From Peronospora farinosa (lineage: Eukaryota; Oomycota; Peronosporomycetes; Peronosporales; Peronosporaceae): DNA of 64,000 bases. The notes under the pieces are model-generated. The model was not told the DNA's origin and did no database searches. It worked only from the letters and a program-made list of their open reading frames with translations. Location of the stretch: assembly GCA_947646735.1 (NCBI GenBank), contig CANTFK010000898.1, forward strand, positions 124,001-188,000, in the 5' to 3' direction. This document shows, piece by piece, positions 45,554-57,586 of this stretch; position 1 is the stretch's first letter, and every line of letters begins with the position of its first letter. Position numbers and translations under genes: made by a program.

Positions 45554-46375
45554 CTATCCACGCATTTGCCTGATCACCAAATTCGAGTCACCGCAAATGA
45601 TTACACGTCCCCTGGTCAGATCTGCAAGCAGATCCAAGCTGAGAATTAATCCTCGATATTCCGCTTCATTCACCGTCAAATTAGTAGCGAATTCAGAAGC
45701 GGCAGCCACGATCGTCCATTGAGGTAATTTCCACACGATAGCGCTATATGCCCCGCCCTTCCTTTTCACTCTAGCTGGTCCATCGAAACTAACTACCAAC
45801 AGATCTTCACCTGCTTCAACCGTGGGTGGTGGCATACTGATTGTTTGCCGATGCTGCTTACGCGGGGCGATTGCGATCAACATCTCGTCCACTTCTTCAC
45901 GGGGAGTTATACTCGCAGCTAGGGTACCCAATATCTCGTCTTCGCCTTTCTCACTCCGACGGATTTCTAATGTCCAATTTGATAGGACAGCAGCCCATCT
46001 TCCTAACCTCCCGTTAAGGCCAGTAGATTGCAATAACCAAGCCAGCGTCGAATGCCTCGTAAGCACTGTGATCGTTCGTGAGACCAGCATAGTGTAACAG
46101 ATATCCAGAATCCGGAGGAGAGCTAATACCTCTTTCTCCACCATCCCGTAATTAAACTCGTTAGGCTTCAGCGTGCGACTAGAGAAAGTGACAGGCCAAT
46201 AGATTCCATCGTGTTCTTGAAGTAACGCCGCTGATACGGCCCACTTACTGGCATACACCACAATCACAGGCGATCGTTCTGGATCAAAATGTTTAAGGAT
46301 CGGTGTCGCGGCTATTTTAGCTTTAATAGAGTGAATGCGATCGTTGCCTTTTCCAGGCGGTTTCTGCCCTCGCAA
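45554..46375 (-). pseudogene. element D tandem RNase H domains
   Basis: The frame carries the classic gypsy RNase H (VIVVYASKWAVSAALLQEHD, EKEVLALLRILD, VLTRHSTLAWLL), then a spacer, then a second RNase H: LLVVSFDGPARVKRKGGAYS, TVNEAEYRGLILSLDLL and VIICGDSNLVIRQ. It stops at a TAG just before IDCKAPGLQLL, with the last motif downstream in the next ORF. The second domain is archaeal-type, by its FDGPA, NEAEY and GDSNLVI motifs. Confidence 0.82.
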
Positions 46376-47909
46376 CCATGATCGTCCCCAGTATTCGACT
46401 CTGGATCGATAATGTAGCCATCTCTCGATCCACTTTTAAAATCCTGATCGATCTTATACTTGTCACGAGACTGGCTCACACAATATGGTCCAGCATCAGT
46501 AGTGACCATCTGAACATCCCCAGCCCGGCTGATCTCATGAAAATCTGCCTCCCGCAGCTCATAAAGTACGGATGCATAAATCGCAAAATCCTCAATAAAT
46601 CGGCTGTAGTAATTCAGACTCTCCAAAAATGACTGCATTGATCGCAACGTCCGAGGAAATGGGACGTTCACCAGAGATTCTAAATCTTTTGGATGAGCTT
46701 TTAAAACCTGCAAGCGAAACCTGATGACCCAGATAATCCACTTTACGACGTCTCCAGAAACTCTTAGCCACACTGATTGATACATTTCACGTATTGCACG
46801 CTTCCAACAATCGTTCCACCTTCTCATAAAGGGACGTCCACGATGTAGCAGGTATCAGTATATCGTCAATATATGATCGCCGACCTAACACCGATGGTCT
46901 CGGATTAGTATCTAGTTCACCTTCAGTAAACACGTCGATCGGCTTTGGAAATTCAGCTGTAATTGAATCAGAACTTGTACCGATTTTTAAATACCCATAT
47001 AGAGCATTTTAAATTAATCGCTGGTAGATTTGAGGAGCATTCTTCAATCCGAATGGCATTCGTAACCACTCAAACAAAACTGACGGTGTAATAAATGCAG
47101 AAATCATTCTCTCTCTCTCTCGTCATTTCTACCACCCAGAATCCACTCGCCATATCCAAGGAACAATACCACATAGCTTTATCCATATCTTGCAATAAAT
47201 CACGGATGAATGGCATTAGATACACCATCAATCGTGTCAATTGATTAACTCGTCGATAATCGATACATAGTCAAACATCTTTACCGTTATTCTTAATGAT
47301 TACCACAATTGGCGAAGCCCATGGTGATGTAGATGGCCGAATGATCTTTGCGGACAATAACCCCTTGATCCGATCTGCTACTTTCTCTCGAAATTTGGGT
47401 GCTACAGGTCGCACTTTTTGTGCGATCGGGTTGGCCTCTCCGACATCAATATCACAAATTGCCCCGCGTGCTGCGGGAGGTAAAGCGTTACCTCTTCCTA
47501 TGAGCAAATGACGATTCTTCCAGATCAACTGCCGTAACTGCTTTTGATCATCCGTTAATGGTACTCCAGGATCGCCAACTTGGATATCCTCGATCGTTAC
47601 TTCCGCTGTTGGTGTAACAATCTCCGGCAAAATCGCCAGGTGTTGATCCACATCTTCAGCGAACAGCTCGCCACTTTCGTGAACATATACCGACTCTTTA
47701 TGTGATATGTCTATTTTTGATACTTCTTCGATCGTAATTCTATCCGAATTTTTCCTCTCTCGATCGGACTGTTCTTGATCGTTATCATTAATCTCAATCG
47801 TCTTCGAATTGCCAATCTCTTCACAGGTTCGATCTTGTACTCGACCCACTTCTCTAATCGCATTAATTACGACAGGCGATCTCGTTAGTTGTTGATCTTC
47901 GTCGTCCAA
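46312..47909 (-). pseudogene. element D reverse transcriptase
   Basis: The N-terminal part (47271-47909) contains the spacer and entry segment WKNRHLLIGRGNALPPAARG with SAKIIRPSTSPWASPIVVII. The palm (46990-47270) is in shifted frames but shows WYCSLDMASGFWVV and MPFGLKNAPQIYQRLI. The active-site box reads YIDD, with the Asp codons at 46862-46867, so unlike B it is intact. The thumb follows in 46312-46827 (RTLRSMQSFLESLNYYSRFI) with a premature stop. Confidence 0.83.
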
Positions 47910-48395
47910 GTAATCTTTGGCTTCGGCTCGATCTAGATTTTCTCATCGTTAATCCTCTCCTCATCCGATTGCAACTCAATCTTTTCAACTTTCATGGCTT
48001 TCTCCTTCTCATCCCTCTAAGAACGATTCAAGATCTTAGTCGGCGTAGGATACGATGGATGATCAACCAACGGTCCTGTCTGCTCCTTCGGGAACTCTTC
48101 CTTCCAATCTGTGGTTGCTTTATAGGCCAAAGTCTGCCACTCATTATAACGGCGCGATCCAACCGAAACATATCCAGGTGATCGGGGTATCATATCCGCA
48201 GCCATCCACCAACCTAACGGAGATCCGTGACTTACAAGTACTTCTCGATCCACTAGATTGGTCAGCTGCAAATATTTAGTTCGTCCCAGTCCGGTAGTCA
48301 CAGTCGGTATCCATTTTGATCTCTCCTTACCCAAAGCTTAGCTTTCGGGGCACCACTACCAATCTTTATTTCCGTTGATCCACCAATGGGAATTA

Positions 48396-48907
48396 CTAAT
48401 GCTGATCGTTAATCGTGATCGGCTGCATATTCGATCGATACGGCGGTCTTCGCCCAGCCAAGTGAATTCTGACTTCATCCGGTAAACAAAGAGTTCCATC
48501 TGCCAAATCCAAGCGAATTCCAGCTGGGACCATAAAATCCATACCCAAGATCGCTTCTTGGCCAACTTGATAACCCACCCAGACATCAAAATAATATGCT
48601 AGTGATCCGTTCAATGTGATCTTAATCTTAGTGCGCCCTTCAGTCATATAGGCGTTCTCTCCAATTCCAATACATTCTTGCCTTTGTCTCTCATCAACAA
48701 TACAGCCTACCTTACGAGCAAAGGTGGTGTCGATGATTGAGACTTCGGCTCCAGAATCAAAAAGCATAGTGGCTTTCTCATTGTTAATCTTGCCACTGCT
48801 TTAGCCTGTTTGAACCACTTTCCTGGGGTATGATATTTTCCAATATCCCCTTGATTCGCCTGGCGCAAGGTCGAGCTCCCTCTTAGCAGGCGATCTGGCA
48901 TATTCAT
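48396..48907 (-). pseudogene. element D aspartic protease
   Basis: The retropepsin domain has MLFDSGAEVSIIDTTFARKV with the catalytic Asp-Ser-Gly-Ala and AILGMDFMVPAGIRLDLADG. The start of the domain is in a second frame (48707-48907). The spacer 47909-48334 to RT includes a conserved stretch GSRRYNEWQTLAYKATTD, also present in B as GSRRYAEWLNLAYESTTD. Confidence 0.82.
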
Positions 48908-49075
48908 CCACCCTTTTGATACTTGATACAGAACACGAAAATTTTAAATTTTCACATGTATTGATCGGATCAATCCGCTTGTTAATCTCCTGATCCACTG
49001 ATCTTTTTCCAACAAATGCATAAATGCAGAGCCTAGAGCGCTCGGCTCGTACCAGATTCCAACCTGGCGAGCGTC

Positions 49076-51366
49076 CTAGTTTAACATCTCTTCTGCTTTT
49101 GGAGGTAGCATCCCAGCATGCTTGGTTGGCAAGTACCACTGACGGATCAAATTATAAAATTCTTCCATCGGGCATATTACCCTTTCGTGCATCTTTCCAC
49201 AGGCGATGCACACGAAAAAACATCTGTCTGAAGGGTGTCCTTTGCGTCCACATTTCTGACAAGTCAGTCGTTTCCAACATCCACGATCATCATGTTTCTT
49301 CGATCCACAATGGGTACAGGCTCTTTGTGGATCGGTGCGACCATGACTTTTGTCTTGATCAATCACATTTTGTCGATCACAATGTTTCTCCACTTGATCA
49401 GACGTTATCGCCGAAAAAACACGACGTTGATCCAATTCCATTTCTGATCCACTCGACTCCAATGCCGATCCACTTTTGTCACTTCCAATGCGGATCGCTC
49501 TAACTGCCCGAGTCGATTTTGAAGACGCCTGATCAGGTGTAGGAGTTGATCGCTGACGGAATTTGTTCGATCCCATTGATGCCTTGCTTTGACGAGTCTC
49601 CATACGTTGATATGCACGTAAAGTCTCTTCCATGTCATCAGCATCATTTAGACGTTATAAAGTCAACTGTTTCGCCAGATCGCGATCATCCAGTGTCTCA
49701 ATAAAATGTTCCACATGTTCCCGTCTGGTAGCTGGCGTTCCTTCTCGGATTGAAATTTTTGCTCTGATCGCTGCCACATTTAGCCGATAGATACTCCAAT
49801 GGAGTTTCATTCGATTGTTTCCTTGCATGGTAATATTGTCTTCCAACAGATACACCATACCCTCCATATTGTATCATGAAACTTTCCAATAGAGATTTCC
49901 AGTGATGGCGAGTCGATCGGCTCAGCTGACTATACCAGTTCCGTGCTGGTCCCGTCAACAGATCTCCAAATACAAGACACTTCTCGTTTTCAGGAGCTTG
50001 ATCACGTAAGAAAGCAGATTTGACTTTACTGATCCAGCTTCTAGCTCGATCTTCGTCGCCCGGTGAACTCTTTTAAATCTGCGATCGCCGATACTCGGAT
50101 TCGTTGTGTAGTTAATCCACCACTTGGCATAGCTTCTGCAGCTGCCACCAATGGTCGCCTTAGATCCTCGAGTCCTAGATCCAGCGGATCGCCAATATTG
50201 GATCGACTATGACGCGATCCAACTGACTTCATCTCCACGTCTGGAATATTCATCATTTGAGGAGTGGCGTTGATCCTTGATCGATTAGCATTTTGTTAAG
50301 CTAAAATCCGTTGATCGTCGTCGTACTTCTTCATGGCTGCTTTAAAATAGGAATCCAGCTGTTTTGATCCAAATGGATTCATTTCTCGGACCATGGGTAC
50401 ATCAGCCGATTTCGCTCCCGTTTCGATCGGCGTCGATCTTTCACGTATAAACGCCGCACCAGACGGTCCCAACGACATCCGTTGAATGGAAATTGATTCT
50501 CCTGAATCCGCCTCCGATTCTGCCGATGCATACTGTGATGAGCCCGTTTGATATGTCTCAGTGGCTGGCACGATCGCTTGGTTTTCTCAGTGAGAGGGGT
50601 TAACGCCTCGAACAACGATCGTCCTGCTTTGATTACTTTATCATGATCACAATCCAGCAATGTATGCGCATCAAACGCTCCAGCGGTGAATACAGCTTCC
50701 TTGAGTAACTCTAACAGACGACGAATCGCTTCCAATTGGTTCGGTGTTTCTACCGGAGATGATACCGGTCCTTGTAATAATCCGATTAGCTTTGGCTTCA
50801 ATATCTTGAGAACTGGATCGCTAGATAGCAAAGTCTTTAGTTCTTTTTGGTGAAAATACCGTTCCAGTTCTTCCATGTTCGTCGATATTTTGGATTTGAT
50901 CCGTGATCAGCCGACTCTTTTACTTGGACACCACAATCTTCCGATTTCTTCGTCTGAACGTTGAGTTGTGATCGTGGTGCCTTCATCCGCACCTGTGAAT
51001 TCGTCGACTCTTTCTTCTTAGGTTTTGCAGGAGCGATTTTGGATGAATTTCTCTCCGTTTTTACATGAAAGATTTTAATCTCGCTAATTTCGTTTTGCAA
51101 CGTGATCCGCAGGGGTCCCCGAAGGGACTTGGGGAGGGGGTAAAGGTTTTTCTTCCAGATCAATTTCTTGATCTTCCTCTTTGTTCTTTTTTTCGTCTGC
51201 ACCCCTCCCAAAACGCTTACGATCTGGGGATCCTTTTTTCATGCGTCTGCGGCGATCCCTTTTCCTCTGACGCTTCAATCCCAGGTTCAGTCTTATTCGT
51301 CACATCTTCTCTCAGGGCCTCACAGTAAAATCCCGAGTCACCAGAAGATACGGGCACGCGAACCAT
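49076..51366 (-). pseudogene. element D gag with three zinc knuckles
   Basis: Gag starts with an ATG at 51366 that abuts the LTR, as in element B, and overlaps the putative primer-binding site TGGTTCGCGTGCCCGTATC. The N-terminal half is low in complexity with ELERYFHQKELKTLLSSDPV. The gag core is in 49698-49958 (GPARNWYSQLSRSTRHHW). The knuckles are CTHCGSKKHDDRGC, CQKCGRKGHPSDRC and CIACGKMHERVIC in 49076-49633. Frame breaks occur at about 50850, 50280, 50040 and 49650. Confidence 0.82.
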
Positions 51367-52635
51367 TGTGGTGGAGTGGCGATCACAAAACTTCTTATGT
51401 GATACCGACTCTCCACTGGCGCTTAGACGACCGACTAACGGAGGGGGTACCCCGTATCCGTGTACTTTCCTTCCTCACCTTGTGTACCCGTCGGTAGGGC
51501 GGGCTGCACTCTTCTCGGTGGACTTGAGTCGATGCTGAGCTTGACCGTGATTGGGGATTGGTCGGGGGGTCGATCACGTGGAAAATCCTCACGCGATCGA
51601 AAGTTGTATGAGGGGTGCTCTATGAGTCACCCTGGTCTGCCTTGAGACCGCCTTATCCAAATGTATATACTTGATCCACTTGATTGCACTTGATCTTCTG
51701 ACCACTTGAGCCGTCTCGATCTTGTGCCTTGTCCTTTTCGTTGTATACTGCGTCCGATCGCAGGGGTTTTTGCTTGGGTTGAGAGTTCTTGTAATCCCTG
51801 GCCACACAATCCAGGGATATCACTTGTCGTAGCTTAGCAGAAGCTCTTGATCGTCGGGGGCCAAAGTTATCCGCCCGGAAGAGAAGTCTGCGTGCGTGCT
51901 TAGAAGTAAAAGAAACTCTGTTTAATGTTAACCAATCCAATACCAAATCCTACGATTATGCCTATCTGTATGACAGTACCTACTGCCGCGTTTCGTCTTT
52001 TCAGGAAAATCAGACCTCGGTATGTGGTCCACTTCGGATACCATCGCGATCTTGATCCGTCGATCGAGGTTACGATCGATCTGTAACCGGTTACATCTCG
52101 CGACCGGCTTTCTGGATCGACGATCACAATCGTCGATCACGCTTGTTGATCATGATCGATGATCACACTTCTTCACGGTTATTGATCACGATCGATGATC
52201 ACACTTGTTGATCACGATCGATGATCACACTTGTTGATCACGATCGATGATCACACTTGTTGATCACGATCGATGATCACACTTGTTGATCACGATCGAT
52301 GATCACACTTTTTAATCACAATCGGTGATCCCATGTCCATCACGAACATGTGGACCGCATAGTAAGATTGCGATCGAGTGATCTCCCACCTTGATCGTCA
52401 TCACAGCCGCGTAATCTTCAGCCAACCGTGGCCATCACATGATCGATCCAGATAAACTGTCATTCCAATACAATAGCCAAGTATAAACTATTCGATCATT
52501 CATCGATAAATCTTGATCGCTCCAATACAATAGCCAAGTATAATCCATAGAATATGATTCCCGCCGTGTAAGTGGTCCACATTATGATCACTTTCGATAT
52601 CGTTGATCAAACTTTTCTTAATCGACTTCACCACA
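51367..52635 (-). repeat. 5' LTR of element D
   Basis: This is the right LTR copy (1269 bp), matching 39922-41139. It has two more copies of the 26-bp tandem unit (about 52180-52305). ORFs inside (for example 51589-52140) are duplicated exactly in the left LTR and are not genes. Confidence 0.93.
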
Positions 52636-52639
52636 ATGA

Positions 52640-53300
52640 CGCCAGTTGGGACTGGGCGTCATGGTGACGCTTCAGACAGACGTCACCTGCGAGCTTAAAT
52701 ATATTTTAAGCTCGCACGTAAGGATACGTTTCTAAAGAGAGCGTATCCAATCTTTGCATAATTAACCAATCAGTAGTTAAGATTATATTTAGTTTAACAT
52801 AAATTAAATATAAGTCAGTCTTGAATTTACTACACACTGTCTACTACGCACGAGAAGCTGAGTAAGCTTCTGCCTGACTTAAGTAGGACACTTGTTAGTT
52901 GTTCGTTACACGGTTCGCTTTAAGCGACCGGAAACGGTTGATACTGCTCTTAAAGCGCCTACCAGCACCACCACCACCGCACGCGGAGGTAAGACGGTTG
53001 AACCGCCTCCTCGCGCTGCTCGAAGGTGTGCCCGCGTAGTACGTGGCAGCTTCTTTACGAAGTGCCCGTCTACAACAATACCACTGAAATGGACTGTTTG
53101 GGAGCGACACAGAGTCCACCTGCGCAAAAAAGTCATTTCACGCTACCATCATTGCTACCTACGACCTGGAAGTGGATGTCGCTGCTATCGCAGGTAACGC
53201 ACCCCTTCCAATCTGACCGGGTTCTAGGCTCTGTGCAGGACCATTGGACGCATGACTACTTGTTATCTACCTATTCAATAGGCTAGTTTATTTAAGCTCG
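52640..53300. other. hairpin-rich remnant, target of element D
   Basis: The sequence directly right of D contains several perfect short inverted repeats: 12-bp arms at 52688-52716 (TGCGAGCTTAAA/TTTAAGCTCGCA), GGTGACG/CGTCACC and GGATACG/CGTATCC. The left flank of D has a similar pair (TGAATGTGA/TCACATTCA, about 39882-39911). This looks like an A/C-type gypsy LTR or internal remnant into which D inserted. No intact ORF is seen; the frame 52892-53197 has no recognised motif. Confidence 0.5.
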
Positions 53301-53737
53301 GTAGGACTTGTGTCATGTTAGGCCAATTTCGCTACACCAAGCTCAACGGAATGGGTAGTATTTAGTGACGTATGAGATACCGTCAACGCGCTATCATCTG
53401 TGTCTGACACAGCATCAGTCACATAGGCCTCTCCCAGGAGCACATTCTGTCCAGTTTCTTCCGTAAAGCTAGCGACTATGCGTGTACGCCAGTCTAACCA
53501 TGGTGTAACCGAGGCATGCATAGAATGAGGTCATACGGACTTTCCATAACTAGCACCGTAAACTTCTTTCTACAAGAGTAGTCACTGAGCTGAAGGCGAG
53601 TTCATTGAACTTTTTCCGATCTTACGAGCACGCTGTTTACTAAAGAACGATCGCCGCTTTTCACTTGCCATCCTGGCAAAACGACTTGTAACTTGTCAAA
53701 CTCTTATTATGAGCTAAGAGGCTTTGAAAGATGTATT

Positions 53738-53830
53738 TGTGGTGAAGGGGGTGCTTTAAATTGTATGATAAGACTCCAAACCACTCACTGTGCCGGACTG
53801 CCGACTGTCGGAGCGTGTACTACTGGAAAA
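53738..53830. repeat. fragment of a B-type LTR end
   Basis: TGTGGTGAAGGGGGTGC at 53738 and the following stretch, with ACCACTCACTGTGCCGGACT, match the first 80 bp of the B LTR. Similarity ends near 53815. It marks a truncated relative of B. Confidence 0.72.
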
Positions 53831-53874
53831 TCCTTTATCGATGCATCTACACCCTACGTTCTACGTCGGTCGTC

Positions 53875-54662
53875 TCAAGCATTACTGACCGGCGGTCCTC
53901 CCGTCGACGACTGATCCGATTCAGGTGCATAACGCGGTTCCTGATAACGTGGAGGTCTTGGCGGATCGGGCTGGCGCAGTCTGTGCAGCTCCGCGTTGTC
54001 CCGTCGAAGAGCAGCATGTGACTGCTCCAAACGCTCAAGTCGCCGAATGAACCCAGCAATCGCAAAAGAATCCTCCTCCACGAGACACTCCGCATCCTCA
54101 GCCAGCTTCCGTGCTTGACTCGCATCATGGTCTACGAACTTTACTCGCCGATCAACCTCATGGAGCTGCGCCACGACCGAAGGAGTCGGCACCGGTCGTT
54201 CAGACTCCAGGTCCTCACGCTATGCTTCAGCGCGACGGTCTACCCCCGCTGGTTAAAGCGCTGAAAATCGACGTTGGTTGGTGGAAAGAACTTGGAGCAT
54301 CGTGACCCGCCTCACATTGTTCATGGCGCTGCCCGCGCTCAGACAAACGTCGTTCCGGAAATGTGACATTACCGCGTTTGCTGGCTCGGTTTTCCTCCGA
54401 ATAGAGATACGTGGGAACCTCGCACAACACTTCTCGCGGATATTTCCGGATATCGTAAGCGACTACGACCGGGAGGTGAGCGGGGCCGCGAGCGCCGAGC
54501 AGCTCGCGATATTGGAGGACTCGCTGATCGAGGACGCCGCGCAGGTCGCGATGTTGAAACCCTTGCGGTTCGAGAGCGAGTTCTTGGGGTCAGTGCAGAC
54601 TTTTGACTCACTTCCACGTTCATTCGAGTCCACCCATGTGCTCGTTGGTGTTCATCACGCAC
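53875..54662 (-). pseudogene. unidentified coding remnant, possibly retroelement
   Basis: The minus-strand frame 53875-54192 codes a charged coiled-coil stretch (RRLERLEQSHAALRRDNAEL) ending in a Pro-rich tail. A second open segment at 54227-54430 reads REVLCEVPTYLYSEENRASK. It lies next to a truncated B-type LTR end, so it may belong to an LTR element, but I recognise no domain. The plus-strand frame 54278-54748 overlaps it and could be the shadow or the gene. Confidence 0.35.
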
Positions 54663-54749
54663 TTGCTCATACCTTCAAACCCACGTGCGCTCCTCCCTTA
54701 AAAAAACGGACAAGCACCAAGAATAGTAATTTGCTGAGCGAGGATTGAG

Positions 54750-55562
54750 TGCGACAAAAAACAGAAAGGAATCCGACTCAATTAATCCACGGCATCATCA
54801 GGCGTTCGCAGACAAGTATGGCCACGAACAACACCACTGGAACTACTCCATCAAGGCAAACGAGAAACGATGGTGAGCAAATCCTGGCATTGTGGTGCCC
54901 AACCATCGGCGAACCTATGCGGAGAGTCTTCGCGTCTGGGAGCAGTACAACTGCAGCTCAAATGAACGTTCGCGTAGCGATGAAGAGATGTGCCAGATGT
55001 GGAGACGATGGAGGCGTACTCGGTGAAAACCGACTTCGGCTACATATGCCATAAGACAAGCTTCACTGGACGAGTCTATGACCGCATTCGTCCGCCGGTG
55101 TAACAACGAGACGCCTTTCGCCGAACTCGTACCGTTACGCAAAGAGCAGCGTCGTCGTTATGGGCTCGCAGAGACCCGCGAGATGGTATGTGAGTTGTCG
55201 TGGGCCGCGGACCGTCCTTCTTGCTGTGTGCACTGGCGAGAACGTTGTCATCATTGCGAGTGTCACGGTGTAGCGCGGTCAAGAGAGTGTGCTATTTTGT
55301 GTAGGGGTAGTGTTACAGGGTGTATCGTTACACAATTAGCCATAGTTTGCATAATTAGTTATATGCTACACCCGAAATAGCGGGTGTAGCCATTCGTATC
55401 TCTATTCGCAGGTAAGTGAGAATCAGTCTCATTATCCCAATAGAAGAGAGATCTGTAGTTGAGTAGTTTCCATGCGTTAAGGGACCACTCGTACTTAGCA
55501 TAAAACACAAAGCAATAACAATCAGAGATATAACCTTAAGCGCGCTAATTTTGCGCGCTCCC
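54750..55562. other. region without a recognised gene
   Basis: Short frames only (for example 55078-55380). I see no motif in them. Confidence 0.4.
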
Positions 55563-55930
55563 TTACGCTTCTCGTAAGACCATAGTGTGTGCAAGTAACG
55601 AAGCTCTAGCCCTGTTACAGGTGAGGTCGCGCATGATCTCCTTACACTTGACGTAATAAATCCTGCGACCAAGTCGGGCGGATCTCGCGCCGTCTGGCCG
55701 TATTCCAGATCCATTCCCACTGGGGGCAGGCCAATCATTGTCGTGGAGCAGCCTCCCTTCCGCGTCATATTTACATCCCCTCAGCGATATCGCTGGCTTC
55801 CATCCCTGTCGGCCGTCGGGAAAAAGACGCACGTAGTGGAGCGACGTGTAGACGGAGTGCAATGCTGAAATGCGCTGCAAGCGCCCGTCGCGGCTCTCGC
55901 GGACAATGTCACGAATAGAGATGCTGCCGT
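55563..55930 (-). pseudogene. Helitron-like N-terminal fragment
   Basis: The minus-strand frame reads RDIVRESRDGRLQRISALHS followed by SLHYVRLFPDGRQGW, resembling the LxYVLLFPxGxxGW block before the Rep motifs of Helitron replication proteins. Downstream the frame is lost. It is a remnant; the assignment rests on one motif. Confidence 0.5.
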
Positions 55931-56148
55931 CGTATCCGTCTCACACCAATTTTATTATATATATTGATTTGGGTATATAGTACGTGGACAATATTACATA
56001 GTTTCTAATATCGATATAGATTGTTTCATATAAAAAATATAGCACGATGTACGGACGGACGAACAACATTTTGTTATTTTATAGATAGAAAATGCAGCGA
56101 TGCTTTCAACGTAGCTTAATGCGCTCGACCTCGGAGGTCGGTCACAAC

Positions 56149-57297
56149 TAGAGGTGGTACCCATGAGTCTGGGCTGGGTAATTGCGTTTACCCACGACTC
56201 AGACTCATTCAAATTTCATTACCCACGACTTGGACTCATACCCGCGGGTAATTACCCATGTTACCCGCGCAATAAACATGCGGACTATTAAATAATATGG
56301 AAGGGAGAAAAGCATAATGAAAATTGATAATATAAGTATCCACACTCTACGTCTCCCACTGGGAAGTTCAAGCGAGCTGACAAAGGAAAAACTAGTCCCT
56401 TGCCGACAAAATAACGTGACCCTGTGTCCTTATCCAATCCTTGAAGTACAGAAGCCTCTCCAAGCTTTTGAGGGGAAAGCGAAGTTCTGTTGTACCTGTA
56501 AGTCTTTTTACCTTGAGAGAAACCTCTCTCAGACGGAGTTGAAGACGCGGGGATGGCCAGATAAAATCTTGCCATCCTTGCAAGTGTCGGGAATTGCAGC
56601 TGATGCAGTGCTCACCACTCCAATGGCAATTAGTGTATGGAACAGGCGAAAGAGCAAAATAATTTTGAGCTATTTTCCTCAACTTTGCTCACTGCGGTCT
56701 TAGAACTCTGCCTTCAACAAATGCGAAGACGTCTGGCTCCATGTCGTCATCGCTCATGCGTTACTAATGTTGACAGGTGGCGGAGGCGGGTTTTTTTCTA
56801 ATGACTTCTGATGACTGTATGCTGCATCCACAAAAAGCAACTCAATATGCTTGTGGGCTATGGCCAAGAGCCCAAAATTGCTTTGGCCCTTCGTCGAGGT
56901 TTTTGAACCAGCTGATATTCCATCTTGGATCTAACACCGTTGCAAAGAAGTTTGCATCCTGTTTAAACGCCAGCTTGATATATATTTCTTGAGTTTGCTT
57001 AGCATGGCCTGCGCCACCGGCTCCAGTTGCTTTGCATCATATGTGCGGTAGACTTTCACCAAAAAGGTGTAATGAGTCACCAATACATTTAACAATTATA
57101 TAAATAATACGAGCAGGTGTGTCTGATGTATGTATGCCTTATAAATTTGGTACATTTACCCATGGGTACCCATGGGTAAGGTGGTTAATTAAAGCCAATT
57201 ACCCATACCCAACCCATGAGTCTGGGTATGGGTAATTACCCACTGAGTCTGGGTATGGGTAATTACCCACTGAGTCTGAGTCTGGGTACCACCTCTA
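56149..57297 (-). mobile_element. hAT DNA transposon with 8-bp target duplication
   Basis: Terminal inverted repeats TAGAGGTGGTACCCA (56149) and TGGGTACCACCTCTA (57297) bound 1149 bp. The 8-bp direct repeat GTCACAAC flanks it (56141-56148, 57298-57305), as expected for hAT. Both ends have subterminal arrays of GAGTCTGGGTATGGGTAATT-like units. Inside, a minus-strand frame (56288-56600) codes the C-terminal dimerisation motif of hAT transposases, LAIPASSTPSERGFSQG. Most of the transposase is missing, so this is a non-autonomous deletion derivative. Confidence 0.9.
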
Positions 57298-57305
57298 GTC
57301 ACAAC

Positions 57306-57586
57306 GTGACATTTAGACCAGATGGTTATCGGGAATGATCTACCTGAGTGCAAAATTTTTACAACGGCGAGAGATAAGCAACATCGATTACGAGCAGTCA
57401 ACCGGTTCGCAACAGGTCGAAATGGCTTGAGGTATAGTGTAAAGGAGGGTACAAAACCCGATTCCTAAAATCGTCAGATTGTTTTACTAGCATCCGGCTC
57501 TGAACGATATCTTCATTAACTACTCTCACAACACATTTTCCTCGATCATCGTCGCAAGCGAAGGCCTCATCCCAACCTTTTTTCAC
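57306..57586. other. upstream region of the first LPMO gene
   Basis: AT-rich sequence with CT-rich patches near 57540. It should hold the promoter of the LPMO gene. Confidence 0.4.

Larger units (their letters stand above)
39922..52635 (-). mobile_element. Ty3/gypsy chromodomain element D (dual RNase H, antisense ORF), GATC-rich
   Basis: This is a complete 12.7-kb minus-strand LTR retrotransposon related to B. The LTRs (39922-41139 and 51367-52635) begin TGTGNTGGAGTGGCG and end TTCACCACA. A 4-bp target duplication ATGA flanks it (39918-39921 and 52636-52639). Order is gag, protease, RT, two RNase H domains, integrase, chromodomain, antisense ORF. GATC is about eight-fold over-represented (17 in 44101-44640, about 2 expected). 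The LTRs appear about 99% identical outside the tandem array, so insertion is recent, yet gag-pol has many frameshifts. The target was a hairpin-rich remnant resembling elements A and C. Confidence 0.93.

Noticed and set aside
53318..53521. Minus-strand ORF of 67 codons
   Set aside because: No motif, no partner frame and no signal peptide; cannot be supported as a gene.
56111..56148. Possible tRNA-like sequence near GTAGCTTAATGCGCTCGACC
   Set aside because: No acceptor stem or T-loop can be paired, even after removing the hAT insertion.
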